From Hetaerina americana (lineage: Eukaryota; Arthropoda; Insecta; Odonata; Calopterygidae): a DNA stretch of 64,000 nt. The notes beneath the pieces were generated by a model. It saw only the letters and a program-made list of their open reading frames with translations. It had not been told where the DNA came from and searched no databases. Location of the stretch: the NCBI GenBank assembly GCA_022747635.1, contig JAKTNV010000005.1, forward strand, positions 46,895,013 to 46,959,012. The letters run 5' to 3'. Below, in pieces: positions 12,456 to 25,879 of the stretch. Position 1 is the first letter of the stretch; each line of letters starts with the position of its first letter. A program made the position numbers and the translations under genes.

Positions 12456-14655
12456 TCCATATTTCTTAATTTTACTAAAACATATTTCAACTTAAATGAG
12501 GAGAGAAGTGGCGGCCAATTATGTTTAAGTCAGCGCCATGAAATTCTTTCATCCAATCGAGCGATAAAATATTTACACGTCCCTGCTCACCGTAAATCGT
12601 TTCTCGCTCGCTGATGAACTCTGAGATGCTGGGTACCGTGTTGCAGATCAAGTAATGTCTTTTTTTCTTCCCACTCCATTCCTCCATCCCTCAGCTCCTC
12701 CTCGGTCCTGCTGACCCATTCGCCTTCTATCCCCACCGTATCTCCGATCTCACTCCTGTAGAAACTACTACTCACTTCCAATCCATCCTCAATGCCAACT
12801 TTCTTCTTCAGCAGTTTCTCATTTCTCCTCGAGATATTTCTTCCGAGAGTGGAGTGAGCTTATGGTGCAGTCTGTTTTGGAGATCTGACTTGGATTTCGG
12901 TTGAAATGGATGCCAGAAAAGGGGAGGAGAGGATGTATTAAAAGGGCCGTCGAGAGTGATTCAGGTGAGCCCCGACGACTCTGCCTTTCTTTCCCTCTTT
13001 ACGACTCATGATAGAGCGGTAGCGGTTCGTATAACTTGAAGTTAGCGTGTTGTATGCAGAGTTCAATAATTCTTCTGGTCATAAAATTTCTCATGACGTC
13101 AGCTTCCTCTTTCTCGAAGGGAGTCGGCTATCATGAAAGTGTGACCCTGTGGCCACTTGTGATATTTCAGCGTAATGCATCGTTCGCGTACCGCAATCTG
13201 GGATATATCTATATGTTGAGCGCATTGATAGATGGTGTAATTTAGGTTTTGCGGTCAAAGCTACTGGGTCGCAAAGGAGTATTTGCGTGTGCTGGAATCA
13301 CGAGCCGGGTTTATGCACATGAAATGATGTTTCCCAGCTAATATTGAACTTCACAAAGCCTGACACCCTTTGAGTAAGGTATGTACAACTTCGAGGCAGC
13401 GGGAACTTGTAGCTCGTGGAAGGCGAAATCAGGACATTGTCCTGTATGTTTGAGATTTACGATGGTATGTCTAACGGCCAAAGCTCTTCGTACCCACGTA
13501 AATCAACAGTAGTTATCAAGAGAGGCTGAACAAGCTTGTAAAAATAGGCTTGAATTTTCAGCTCATCTCTTTATTTATGATTTGGAAAATATAATATTTT
13601 CACAAAGTTTGTTGGTCAAAATAAAAAAGGAGAAAATAGAAATTTTATCATTTTTCGTTTTCAATAGTGTAAAAATATGAAAATCATTAAATATGCCTAT
13701 CATAATGTAATCAGGAAAATATTACTTTCCTGTTTTCCAGTTATTATTATTGTGCAGCCCACATCCCACGGAACGAGCTGGTTCCGAAGATTATGACCAG
13801 AATTTAGTCTTTGATATATAAACAAATCATTTGTTTTGAGGTAACTATTTTCACATTTCCAATGTAAAATTTTTATTTCCTCTTAAAATTTTGGTGCCGA
13901 AAGTTTTCATCACCATCAGATCAGGTGGCCATCAGTTTAAGGTGGCCATCGTCGATAATGATCACGTTTGATGCATGCAGCATTCATTCATTGGAAAAAA
14001 TAGTAAAAAAGAGAAAACAGCCCTTTTATCATAGCTTAAATAATCTTATCCTTTCGTTGTTATTGATTAATGGAAAATATATTCTGATCGGTTATAATGT
14101 GTTTTCAATTTCTAAAACGTTATGTTTTAAAGTTGTATTTCCTTGCTGAAATCATTTTGTATAATTCATTTTTATGCCTCTCGTCCATGCTTTCTTAACT
14201 TACGTGAAACAGGGTTTCTCCCGGAAAAAAATATCAGCAGTTCATTGATTTTATTTTGAATTGCATGATCTATAAACAGAATGTTAATATACATCTTAAT
14301 TTAATGCATAACTCTTTGTCAAATAAGTACCATGTAATGTATCCAGGCACGAAACGGCGATGTCGTTATTTTGTTTTGAAAGGGATATGATATCAGTTCA
14401 TTCTTTTGTCATTTTTTATATGATAGGCCTAGACTAATATAATGTGTAGCGCTGTCGTGAGAAAATTCTGAGTTTGCTTAATGGCTGAGAAAACTTCGCG
14501 CGATTTCCCTATTTATAGGGAAAACACGAGAACACGCAAAAATATATGTATACTCACCCACACCACCCCATTGCGCCAAAGATATAAAATAAAAGGGCGT
14601 TTCGGAGAATCCGAGACGTTTTTAAATCGGGTGAACCCATTTGCACTCCTTATCG
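12456..14655. other. AT-rich sequence, no gene recognised
   Basis: Nothing recognisable in either strand. The segment 12640-13010 is less AT-rich and carries overlapping short frames (64-66 codons) without a motif. Confidence 0.45.
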
Positions 14656-15365
14656 ATTGCATTTAATCAACTCCACCAAAACGCTCGGTCGTAAGTCTGT
14701 TATATCTCGGTGCGTTTCAGCTCCCTCCCTCAACCCGGAACCTTCCCCCTTCCAACTCGAAAACCTCCTTTCTTCGTCTTTGGGGAGAAAATTGACTCAA
14801 AGGAGGCGTTCATGGCCTTGGAAGCAAATCCATTTCGAGACACCCCAACCCCCGTCCGTCACCAATGTCGTTCGACCCCCTCCCCATCGCCGCCAGTCTC
14901 TCTCTCTCACACTCCCCTCCCGGACAAAGTGAAATCCAATATTTTAAATAGCAGTTCATAAATGGCGTCTGGATGGAATTATTTTTTCCCCTCCGTCGCT
15001 CTCTCTCCACGGCCATTAGGTATGCACCCACCCTCCGGTATTTGGAGGGGTTGCCTCTCTACAACTCTCCTTGCGCTTCGACCGGGGTGCATTCCCTACA
15101 CTCACCCTCACTTGTCTCTGTCTTCTCTTCCCCCAAGCGTCTTTCTCCCTCCACTCTCGTTTCGCTTCACTTCCTATCTTCCTTCCCCTAAAAAATACGC
15201 CCCCACGACAAACACATTCTTCTTCCACCTATCGTTCTTCCACGCCCACTCATAACCGCCCCCTGGCCCCTGGTTCACCCACACATCTCTCCTCTCTCTC
15301 TCTCTATCCCCCACGCTTCCTCGTTGTCCCCTATTCTCTCCTCTGCTCACGCGGATGATGACTTA
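14656..15365. other. Pyrimidine-rich G+C-richer block
   Basis: Long C/T-rich stretches (near 14700-14910 and 15040-15350) give many overlapping Pro/Ser/Leu-rich open frames of up to 97 codons. None contains a recognised domain, and frames on the opposite strand are equally open. This points to composition rather than coding. Confidence 0.45.
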
Positions 15366-15458
15366 CTGGTTTTCTATACGTCCAAACCAAATGCCTGCTG
15401 ACAGCGAATCACGTGCTACGTGACTAATCTCTGTCAAGAACTTGATTCGTTGCAACAA

Positions 15459-15800
15459 TTTCAGAGTGTAAAAATCATACGCCTTGACTGGGACTCGAAC
15501 CCAGATCCCTCAATATCCCTTCGAGTGCTTTAGCCACTTAAGCTACCGAGGCGTTCTGTTAAACTCTGAAATTTTGGGGCTTTTAAAGGAACTAGATGTT
15601 GTGACGAAATACCGTACATACAATGTCACACGCATTCGTAGTCGTGCGCGAGGCGCCACTGTCCACGAGGTTAAAGCCAACTTTAAACACTTATGGTGTT
15701 AATACTTTGACAAATTCCAAAGAAACTGCGGGAGATGCCGCAACAGTAACTTTTAACGGAGTCATCCGCTAATGTGCATTTCAATGCAACAATTTTTCAA
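15459..15800 (-). repeat. tRNA-derived short repeat (SINE-like), locus 3, best cloverleaf
   Basis: On the minus strand, 15553-15480 folds as a full cloverleaf. The acceptor has one mismatch, the D stem is GCTT/AAGC and the anticodon stem CTCGA/TTGAG encloses a 7-nt loop. The T arm is CTGGG-TTCGAGT-CCCAG. Box A (TAGCTTAAGTGG) and box B (GGTTCGAGTCC) match the pol III consensus, and TTTTT follows. U33 is replaced by G and the variable loop is short, so a functional tRNA is unlikely. AATTTCAGAGTGTAA at 15459-15473 is mirrored by TTAAACTCTGAAATT at 15560-15574. The body core found at 6.2 and 12.4 kb recurs in minus orientation at 15715-15790. Confidence 0.7.
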
Positions 15801-17595
15801 AGCAAACAACAAGCAACTTGATTCGTCGTCAATGTCCACTTAAACAGGGGTAACGCCTCTTTACAACGGGGCGGAATCGGCCATTATCAAATTAATAAGT
15901 TTTGGCAGTATCTACTAGTGAATGAGGCTTGAGCTTTGTACATTACCACATTACTGAAGCCAATGGTTAGATTGATAGGCAAGGTTTGCTCTCGGGTAAT
16001 TATGACCCCTATATGGCCTGCACACTGCACACAAAAAGCCAGAGGGAGCGATTCCCTAACTTCCTGTCAACTGCAGTTTTCTATTAAGATATGGTAGCCG
16101 AGAAGCCTTTAAGCTTGACTGACGCTTTTAGGAAGTTAAAGGGCTATTAGAACGGGCATAGGATGTTACGGGCATAGAAAGTTACAAAACACCTCTAATA
16201 TGTAACTTCGAAGAAATCATTAAGTTCCCTCATTGTATGGGCAGACATTTGGATAAGTAAAAGGGGTGAGACTGTAACATCGGTATATTTGGGGACTACT
16301 CATTTCCTCGTATAATTCACGATCGCAACGAAGATAAACAGCAAAAAACCTCGGCAGATGATAGCTGCGAACCATTAACCTCCGATGCATCAATTTAGTT
16401 AGTCCACTTTTGCTTTAATTATTTTTGTTTCATATTTCAGAAGACTAAATATGAGATATGATCCTCATTACATCTATTTAATGTACTATCATGGTTTTAA
16501 ATATTTTATGTTTTCCCTCTAGCAGAAACTATTTCTCTTCCTTCTATTTTCGCAATTTTTTCTTAATTAATACATTAATACTCCTTTATTTTTTATAAAT
16601 TTTACCGTGAATTTATTAAAATAACTCTTTAATACTCCCCTCTAAACGTCTGAAAAAGCACTATCTTAATACCCTGATAGAAGATCTGATTACGATTTTG
16701 ACGGCATGGACGATGAATGGCATTTAAGAGTGCCTTCCCTCGGGTGATTTACGTCTGTCCTTTAAAGTAAATTTCCTTAATATTTCTGAGGAAATATTTG
16801 TTGACGTTTATAGATAATCTCAAGGAAACGTGCCATGGTAATGTTCATTTGACACCGAGACATTATTTATCTAAATTTTTTTAGTTGAATTTTAGCTACC
16901 ACCTGGACAGCCATTGTAACTTCGGATATGAACTCAGGAATGTAAGGCCCTAGTGTCAAAATATTTGTTGAAAACCCCGTGCAATCTTGATGTATCGAAT
17001 GAGAATTTCTTTTTTTTACAACAGCATCTTTACTCTTTATTGAGGATTGTTGTAGCATATTTTTTCCACCAATAGTTATTTGAAAATAGCGCATTGATTA
17101 ACTGCACCATTTTGTATTAAACACTTACATTTGTCTCGATTTTCTGTGGACAAGAAGAGTAGCTTTTCAGTGATTATTTAGTTGTTACTCCCTGTTCTAT
17201 TCCTAGTATTAGTTAATTTCCTTCTTCTTACATTTATATTCTTCTGTAAACATTTCTCGGCATTCACTTGTTCTACCAATATATGTATGCGTAATTCAAT
17301 AGGTTATTTAATTGTGTTTTTTCACACAGGAAGTGGTTTCCTTATAGAAGTTATAAAATATAAAGTCCATTACCCAAGGGCAAACATAAGATAACCGCTC
17401 AATCTTAATTATTGTATAGGTGTCCTTGTGCAATAAAAGCGTACCCCTTCGCCATCATTACCTTGGGCTGTATCTTGCAATATTCCCTTCTCCGCTTCAT
17501 TATTTCCCATTCTAACTATAGCTCCTTTTTTAACAACCACTGCTTTTATGGTTACCCATTCCCTCGCTAACGTCATTTCACCTATGCCCTCCACC
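15801..17595. other. AT-rich sequence, no gene recognised
   Basis: No conserved frame or structured repeat seen on either strand. Confidence 0.45.
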
Positions 17596-17940
17596 CGAAT
17601 GGGTGTGTATATATATATCCCCTTTCACCGAAAGTAACTTCTCCCCCTTGCACCCGTCTACCTTCCTCCTCCCCTGCCCATTCCATCCGTCACCCTCTCC
17701 CATTCTTTTGGGGTGACTCATGCTCCCCCATCCGAAAAACAAACCCCTCTCTTGCACCGCCGTCCAACTACCCTTATTCTTGCGCTTCCTGCCCTCTTCC
17801 CACGTTTTCATGGGGGACTTACCTTCCTTTTTCATTGCCTTCTCTTCTTCAGACTTCTTTTCCTCCTTTTTACGTCTTTACTCTCCAATACCTCCCCTAT
17901 CCTCTATCCAGATCCAGGAGTCGTCCCGAAACGCCATTTT
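17596..17940. other. Pyrimidine-rich block
   Basis: C/T-rich sequence with overlapping Pro/Ser/Leu/Phe-rich plus-strand frames of 76-107 codons. No domain is recognisable. It resembles the CT-rich blocks at 14.7 and 39.3 kb. Confidence 0.4.
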
Positions 17941-20900
17941 TATCATCTGATCCCTCGTCAATTTTCTCGCCATGCCATATCATTAATCGGTCACAATTTT
18001 CACAGAAAAGCAATGACACATTGTATTTTGTACTAGGTAACTACTCAGATAAATTCATTAATGAAGAACATTTATAGTACTATGGTAGGAGAGATCATGA
18101 CAATATGATTATGGTGATTAAGTGGAAAAGCGACCGATTAAATGCGTCATTTTTTCCACGAAAGATAAGGGATCACAATGACTGTAAACAACGCAATATG
18201 GAGGAAAAAAATATTCCCCCTTTTCTTTACTAATTCTCAGTATCCTAGTATGTGGCTATTATTTAATGTAACGTAAGTTTAAGGTTCTTGTGACTAACAG
18301 ATCGTTTTTAATTTTTGGACAAGTATATCACACATTTATTGTAATCCATGTGCCAGCAAATTTAATTATCTAAATTATTTGAATTATTTAACATATATGG
18401 TGTATCGTTACTAAAATGACGGATAACATAATTTTTGATGTCGGATACCTCATAGCGAATCACTCTCTGCCACACCCGAACGATGACTTACGAGGTACCA
18501 TGTAATACTAAAAAAAGAACGGCGTATACTACGCGCAAAGATTCGTGAGAGTGATATCTCCTCCCACAAGAATTAAGTTAGGTGCAAGAGGCTATGCGCT
18601 ATCGAGGCACCTCCATCTTTTGGCTCTCCTGAATATACTTTGTAGCCAATTCCATTTTCATAATACACCCTTGTGATTCTCTCAGATGGTTATTACCGTA
18701 AATGGTTCACTTCAATGGCGTGTGTGGTTATATGTGGCGTGACATATTTTTCATGTTCATTAATGCTGCTGATTACTTGACACCCCCTGCCACACACCTC
18801 CTAGGCGTCTTGATGCACACAGCGTAGCTATAGAGGGATGGACGTTGTGGAAAATATACAATGCCGTCAAATTTTTCCAATATTTATGATTCACGTTTTC
18901 TAAAGTTCGTTTGTCGTTTAGTTATTACTGTTAGTTTTATGTGCTCTTGTTGCACCGTAGTTGTTCACTGTTTACAAATGTGAATGAGTGATTCCGATTT
19001 TTTTAAAAGTGAAGGTGATCTTTCAGCAACTTAGAAAAGATATGCCACTCTTGGTCGAAAAAATAAAGTTTTCCGTATCAGTCTCACTGTGGCCTGACCC
19101 TACACATTTAGATTGGCTCTATCTGCCCTATTTTTGCGCAAAGTTTTGAGTGAGATTGAATTAAACATTCATATTAGGTTAGACAAAGTAAAAGATCTTC
19201 CAGTATCATTCTTCTATTTCTATCCCTTAGAGGTACATCCTTTCAAAGAGGTAATAATGTATGTTTAGAATTACACTGCAGAGAATACCACTTTTAAATA
19301 CTATATTGAAGAATTTAAAAATATTCTTCATAACATAAACCCTGAAAGCAATGTGTATAATCCTAGCTATATGCCATTCTTTGATTAAAGTCATCTCGGG
19401 TTTTATTAAAAAATGGCTTATTGTTCTCGCTCAACAATCTTTTATGTTCACAAATCTAGGTTTCACCATAAGGCGACTATCATACCCATGTGGCGTCCTC
19501 AGTCGTGCTTTTTACGTATCTTATTACTGTGGAAATAAACAAATTTTTATTTCTTGATGATAAAATTCTACCTCGTGACGACCTTTATATTAAAATTTTA
19601 TTTTTATTTAGAAAAGGCCCTAACTATTACTTTTATATGAAGTTCATTACAATAATGTGGCTAGAGCAAAAGCCATATTTTTCCATGGTATTTTTGTTTC
19701 TTCAAGGTGAAATTGGATTTGGTTTACCTACGTTACGGGCTGTTTATAGCAGTAAATGTACCGTCATTATAGTTTACATATGTATTATTTTGCTGTAAGC
19801 TTGCGCAAAGGAAATGAGTGGGTCTCTGCAAAGATATTATAATTTACAATGCTGGTGAAATACATTTCAGTCCTACACCCCAAAGTTTCATATGCACATG
19901 ATATTGGGGCGAAATGTTGAGTTGCAATTGTGAAGTTGAAGATTTTAATGGTACATCAATTTGTCTGCTTTTCCGTTTTTGATTGCAACATCTACTTTCA
20001 TTATTTCCTTGGAAACCTTTTTTTTATGCAATGAAATATTTATTTGCATGTTTTTCTCATTTACTATTTTGATTTAGCGGTAAATAACTCATTATTAATT
20101 GTCTTCCTCCTGTAGGTTTTCGGTTCCTTTTCCTTCTATTGTATTCATTAAATTTTCAATAATTTCACCTGTTGTGCCTTATTCATATTCCCATTTATCT
20201 TCTGTCTATTACCTCATCAAAATTCTTAAGCATCAATTATGTCACTTACACTAGCATGAATGATTGGAAACTTTTCAAGAATAATTGATTCTTCTTCAAA
20301 AAAATACTTCGATACACAATTCGTAAGCCATGTAGCAAAATTTAATCTTGAGATTAAACGAAAAAATGGATTGGTGAAAATAATTGCTTTTGAATGGAAA
20401 AAAATCATTTTGTGCACGAGTATGTATAGACATGACAGAATCAAACGTTTTCATCCAAAATAATATTCCTTGCGCAGTGCATGACCCATAAAATTATATC
20501 TTATGTGCAAAGATGCCTTAATTTTTTTGTCTGACGTGATCCTATTATTTTTCCACACGATGTATCTCTCACTTCCTTTTTCCTCGAACAGTTTCCGCTA
20601 AAAGTTGTTTCTGTGTGCTTAGCCACGCAAGCTCCTTTTGATGTTGACCAATGCAGGGAATAAACAAAATTTTCCGCCTATCTAAACATTTATCCTCAAA
20701 CTGTTTAGATCATGGTGCTCGCTCGCCACTGATGTTCGTCCACCTCCTTTAGCGCCGCTCCCTTTTTTCCGTTTCTAAACCCTACCCGCGTGCTTCTGAT
20801 GTGTGTTAGGCAGTTCAGTTCTCCCCTCCTGCCCCTAGTCACTACCTCCGTGACTGTATAGAGCTCTTACTGCGCTCCGCATTTTCCCTGTCCCATGATG

Positions 20901-20950
20901 CTCCAAGCCAATGAGTAAGTAAACAAATTTGTGCTTATATTTAGCTGTAT
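17941..20950. other. AT-rich sequence, no gene recognised
   Basis: Several open frames of 60-100 codons (for example 19490-19798, plus) are Ile/Phe/Tyr/Leu-rich, as expected from AT-rich DNA, and show no family motif. No RNA gene or repeat was identified. Confidence 0.45.
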
Positions 20951-20952
20951 AC

Positions 20953-21500
<548 letters not shown>

Positions 21501-21514
21501 TGCCTCACTCTCTT

Positions 21515-22968
21515 ATCCTATTCCTTCAGAAAAACAGGCAAGGAAACGTAAGCAGACGAACATTAGGAATAAGTAAATATGGCACGGTCCCTCACTTTCC
21601 GGGCAAGAGCTAAACCAGCAGCAATTTTTCCAAGATTTGTTGAAATACGAGAAATAAAAAAAATAAAAACCGTTCTTAATAATTTCGAACGTGTTTTTGT
21701 CTGTGCCGATACTGAAAGCTACCTCACGCCTGCCTAAACTGCTCTCTTTCACCATAGGGTTTAGAAAGGAAGAATTGTGATACTAAACGCACTCAGAATC
21801 TTTAGACGTCACAGAAATCTACGCCCTCACAAGGAAGAATAAGCACAAAAAATATTGCAAGTATTGTTAGAAGGAATAGTAGGAGGGAAAATAGGATTCC
21901 TATTCTCACTTCTTTGGATACACTCAAAATGAACAGAAAGCCTCTTTGAGTGCTAAGTTTACATCTTTAGTCCGTTTACAGAGACTATTTATGCGTGTAT
22001 AAATTCATGTTTGTGAGCTGTTTTACTAATACATATATATCTAACCCAATGCACCGAACCCAATCTACCGTGCAGCTACCCTCCTTCCTCCCCTCTTTCT
22101 CTCTCCCTCCTCTGTTTCCTGCCTAATCGCTTCCTGCACGACACAATGTTCCACGCCCACTCCCAAGACCCCTTAATGCTTACCCCCGCGACCACTTAAC
22201 AACCGCCTCCGCTCTGTATTTCCCCTCCTCAGTTCCCACCCCACACATTGCCTTCTTTCGCCGGGGGTGACCTGCCGAACTCACATATCCATCCCCCTCT
22301 CGCAAAGCTCCTTTCACGCCGCTCTCCCCAACCCCGGCCACCCTCCCCCCAACCCCGGCCACCCTCCCCCCCGCCCCATCTCTCACTAGTGGATGCAGTT
22401 CCCAACGTCGCCTCCCCTCAGGCTACGGGAAGTTTTGGCGTGGTATTCGGCCGCAAGCATGTTGGCGTGGCATTCTCGGGCAGGTACGTTGTGATTGCTA
22501 TTTCCCAGGGCTTGCATGGCGGCAGTTTTGATGAGTGTGGGCGCAAGTTAACCATCCCTCCGACCGTCTTGCGTAACTTCATTGGGGGAATACTAAGCGC
22601 CCTAAATCAGAGATGAATTTTAGGAGTGAGTATCGCAGTCACCGTCATGGAGGGATAAATCTCTTAAAAATATATTAGGCTTTTCTTAATGAACTATTAA
22701 CACGAACTTAGCATGCCCGTGTTTTTATCACTCAAGCTTTTGTCGCTCTTATATTTTCCGTTAGCTCATAATAATTGCAAAAACTGCAAATGTTTAATTT
22801 AGGTGTTCATGGAAAATGAGAAAAGGTTGTTTTGGTTACTAACTAGAGTTCACACATCAGTTTTTTGTTTTTTTTGCATTTAAATTACTTCGCAATGAAT
22901 GCGTTCTTAGCAATAAATTTTTTACCAATGGAGAAACAACTCTAAAGGCAATGCAGAAACAAGAGATT

Positions 22969-22970
<2 letters not shown>
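21515..22970. other. Non-coding; CT-rich segment with a short tandem repeat
   Basis: 22070-22420 is C/T-rich and contains a two-copy tandem repeat of about 20 bp (CCAACCCCGGCCACCCTCCC) near 22330-22372. The plus frame 22248-22616 (122 codons) crosses it and is Pro/Ser-rich at first. The second half shows no recognisable domain, so I do not call a gene. The remainder is AT-rich with nothing seen. Confidence 0.45.

Positions 22971-23032
<62 letters not shown>
22971..23032. repeat. (TA)n array
   Basis: Pure AT dinucleotide array of about 60 bp abutting the PLE-like terminus at 23033, in the same order as at 21.08 kb. Confidence 0.95.
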
Positions 23033-23033
<1 letters not shown>

Positions 23034-23166
23034 CACTTTTTGAAAGTCTCACGGACGTGAATAATAATGTATGACACTTAGCACTAGTGGACACAGACAA
23101 AAACACAGAAACACACAAAAAAGAGACTCACTATTTTTCGAATTTTCGGTGGTCGTGACCGTCGTG

Positions 23167-23171
<5 letters not shown>
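23033..23171 (-). repeat. PLE-like 3' terminus between two (TA)n arrays
   Basis: Its plan matches that of the PLE end at 21081-21225: (TA)n, a segment starting AACACT, an A-rich stretch of ACAGA/ACACA, a GACTCACT-like segment, then on the minus strand a short stem followed by GAAA (CGGT-loop-ACCGAAAATT, about 23158-23138). The primary sequence differs, suggesting another PLE family or a strongly diverged copy. No coding part remains. This is judged from layout only. Confidence 0.4.
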
Positions 23172-23244
<73 letters not shown>

Positions 23245-23250
23245 TATATA
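23172..23250. repeat. (TA)n array
   Basis: AT dinucleotide array with one interruption near 23239. It borders the 5' side of the PLE-like terminus. Confidence 0.95.
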
Positions 23251-25870
23251 ATACAATAATTGGTGTGTTTTTTCTATATAATTAAAAATTTGTTGTTTAA
23301 GTATATATATTCGGGCACTTAGTTTCTATTTGTCTATAATTCCCTAACATGAACCTGTCAGTGACGCGGTCTAACTCTCTTATTTTATCCTGGTAGTGGG
23401 ATATACCAATATAATTTAGTATCATAATAATTCCATCTGTGTCTCAAGAAAACTAAGGTGCCCTCCTCTAGAAATTCCGTCCATATTTCTAGAACTCTAA
23501 TCATTGCCTCTTCTCTTTGAGAATTAGGGTGCTTTTATACATACAACAACCTTATACATACATTATACCCGTCATGCTTTTACTTTTCTCGATGCACTTC
23601 CCTTGCTGCTTTATCCAATTCTTTAATCAACGTTATCTGCCATGAATCCCAGATATTTGCCGCAAATAAATTTGATCAAATGTGGCTTGACTAAAGCTAA
23701 GTAACTTCCCTCTTATACCTTCTCAGAACATTTTACTCTCACTTGTATAATGAAACCTAGCTTCTTTAAGGTAGAAGCCATATTTTTTAAGGTGTGTACC
23801 CCATGAAAGGTTTGATGTTGGCGTAACCGCCAAGTTCTAATAAACTGTTCTAAAATACATAACTCAATATAATCTTGAATTTCTCTTCAATTCTTAGGTC
23901 TTCACTGTGTACGTTAACGTCGTTGACAATAGTTTAGCTGGTATTTCAACCAAATTATTTGGTCGAATTATTCAGAATGGAATATTGGTCGTCTTAAATA
24001 GGGTAAACCACGGACTAGGTACTACCTAATTTGCTCTTTCTGGAAGGAATTTCGTCAAGCAATATTGAGAGGATATCTCTCTTTTGTATAAATAATTTTG
24101 GGCATTTTTGTGATATTGATAACTTCCTGTATTAGCCTGGTATAGTATTTTTTCTCCTTGGAAATAATTCTCGTTAAAAATAATGCCGTGATCGGGTTTA
24201 CTCGAGGTGAACATCGAAATGGCAGCAAGTTGTAGCTGTTCATTATTTGTGGCCCTCTGGCTTTCCTTCATTCAGACATTCATGCTAGTCTCTCCGATGC
24301 ATGATTTACCACATGTTATGTCACCCGGTGTACTCCTTTGTGAAGGTCAAATGGCAATTTGTCTTTGGGTCTCGGTAAGACGCCCGCCATCATTGTTACA
24401 CAATTTAACCTTTTTGGCAAAATTTAACCATTGTGGCAAACGGAATGATGGTCCAAGGCACACGTCATGCCGTAGAAAAGATGCTATCCTAGACTAATGC
24501 AGAAAGTCTTTGAAATTACAAAAGCACCCCAAAAATGAGTAAAGAAAACAGATGCCCTCTCAGTAGTACTTTGAAGAGAGTCCTTTGTGATGTAGCCAAT
24601 CAGGAAGCAGATAACTCGCCGTATATCCTATGTCAAGATGAGCAAAACTTCAATCCAAGATCTTTGACCTGAAGTAACAATGCAGAAATACGCATTAGAA
24701 CACATTTTTATTCACATCATTGAAACGGAAGTATAGTAAAATTTGCTCCATTTTTTGTTACAGTTTTTGATAGTACTATTTTCAATTTAATTTCTTTTTT
24801 AATGATGTGCTTTGGAAATTTGAACACAATCATAGGTTTAACTTTCAAAGAGCATGTATTAAATACAAATTTTGTATTAATTTTGCTAAAACCAACAAAA
24901 AGTTTTCACGAATTGTATTATGTGTTTTAATGAAAACGAAATGCCCAAATCATCGATTTAGCCCTGTTTAGGCTTAAGTTAACCACACAAAATTAACATA
25001 AGCTCTTTATTTATTTTGTTGGATTAAGTAATTCATTTGAAGTATCCCGATAAATATTTAACGTGCTGAGCAAGCATCATTTAATAGTCCGGATAATAAG
25101 ATAGAGAAACCACGTAAGTACAAAGATAGTTTGTCGTCATGGTTGTGTTAGCAATGGAAGCCGAAAGATTTTAATACAGTCATAATTAAAAAATGACATT
25201 AGTTATTTCGAGAACCTATGGTTTTCATACTCTTCAAGGATAATTTGTTGGGACTTCCATGGGAAATCCAGCCCCAGTAATTTCCAATTTACTTTTGAAT
25301 TGTACGTTTCAGTTTAATATTAACTTTAGTTGACTATTCTTAGGGTTATTCTGTCTGACTTATGTAGATATAAAAAATGAGTACCTGTGGGCTTTATTGA
25401 CTCTCAAATTGCCTCTCTGTTATGCCTAAATATCTGTATTTATTTGTAGTAATAATAGTTTAAACAGTTTATAGCTATTAGTAGTTAATAGTAGTTATGG
25501 CGCAATGAGTACCATAGATAATAGGTAGGTGCCTGTAAAAACCATTTCAAATGCCCTCAACAACGCAAGGAAAGGGTATCATCTCTACTTCATATGAACG
25601 AATGTGGATACAACAGGAGTCCTGTGCATCAGCACTCATGTAACTATCGACTAGGTAACAGTAACGTTCACGGTTTTAGTACTACGATTTGCTACGGGAA
25701 ACCACCACATTATTTACCAGGGAAGCATGCTCACAAACTCTTCCCTTTAGGAATTTCTATCACACAAAGGCGTAATGGAATCCTCTCGAGTAAAATATTC
25801 CGGAGGTAAACTAGTTCTCCGTTAGGATCTACGTCGGGGTCTCTCCGAGAGAGTACATCAATCAAGTGTG
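23251..25870. other. AT-rich sequence, no gene recognised
   Basis: No conserved frame. The plus frame 24207-24497 (96 codons) starts with a hydrophobic stretch, but I recognise no domain and no exon-like context. Confidence 0.4.
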
Positions 25871-25879
25871 GTAAACAAT

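Noticed and set aside
15480..15553. Functional tRNA gene on the minus strand
   Set aside because: Cloverleaf is good, but position 33 is G, the implied GGA anticodon does not fit the short variable arm expected for Ser, and the unit is part of a repeat family.
22248..22616. 122-codon plus-strand open frame, possible exon
   Set aside because: Starts in a Pro-rich tandem repeat. The second half has no recognisable family or clear splice context, so coding cannot be supported.
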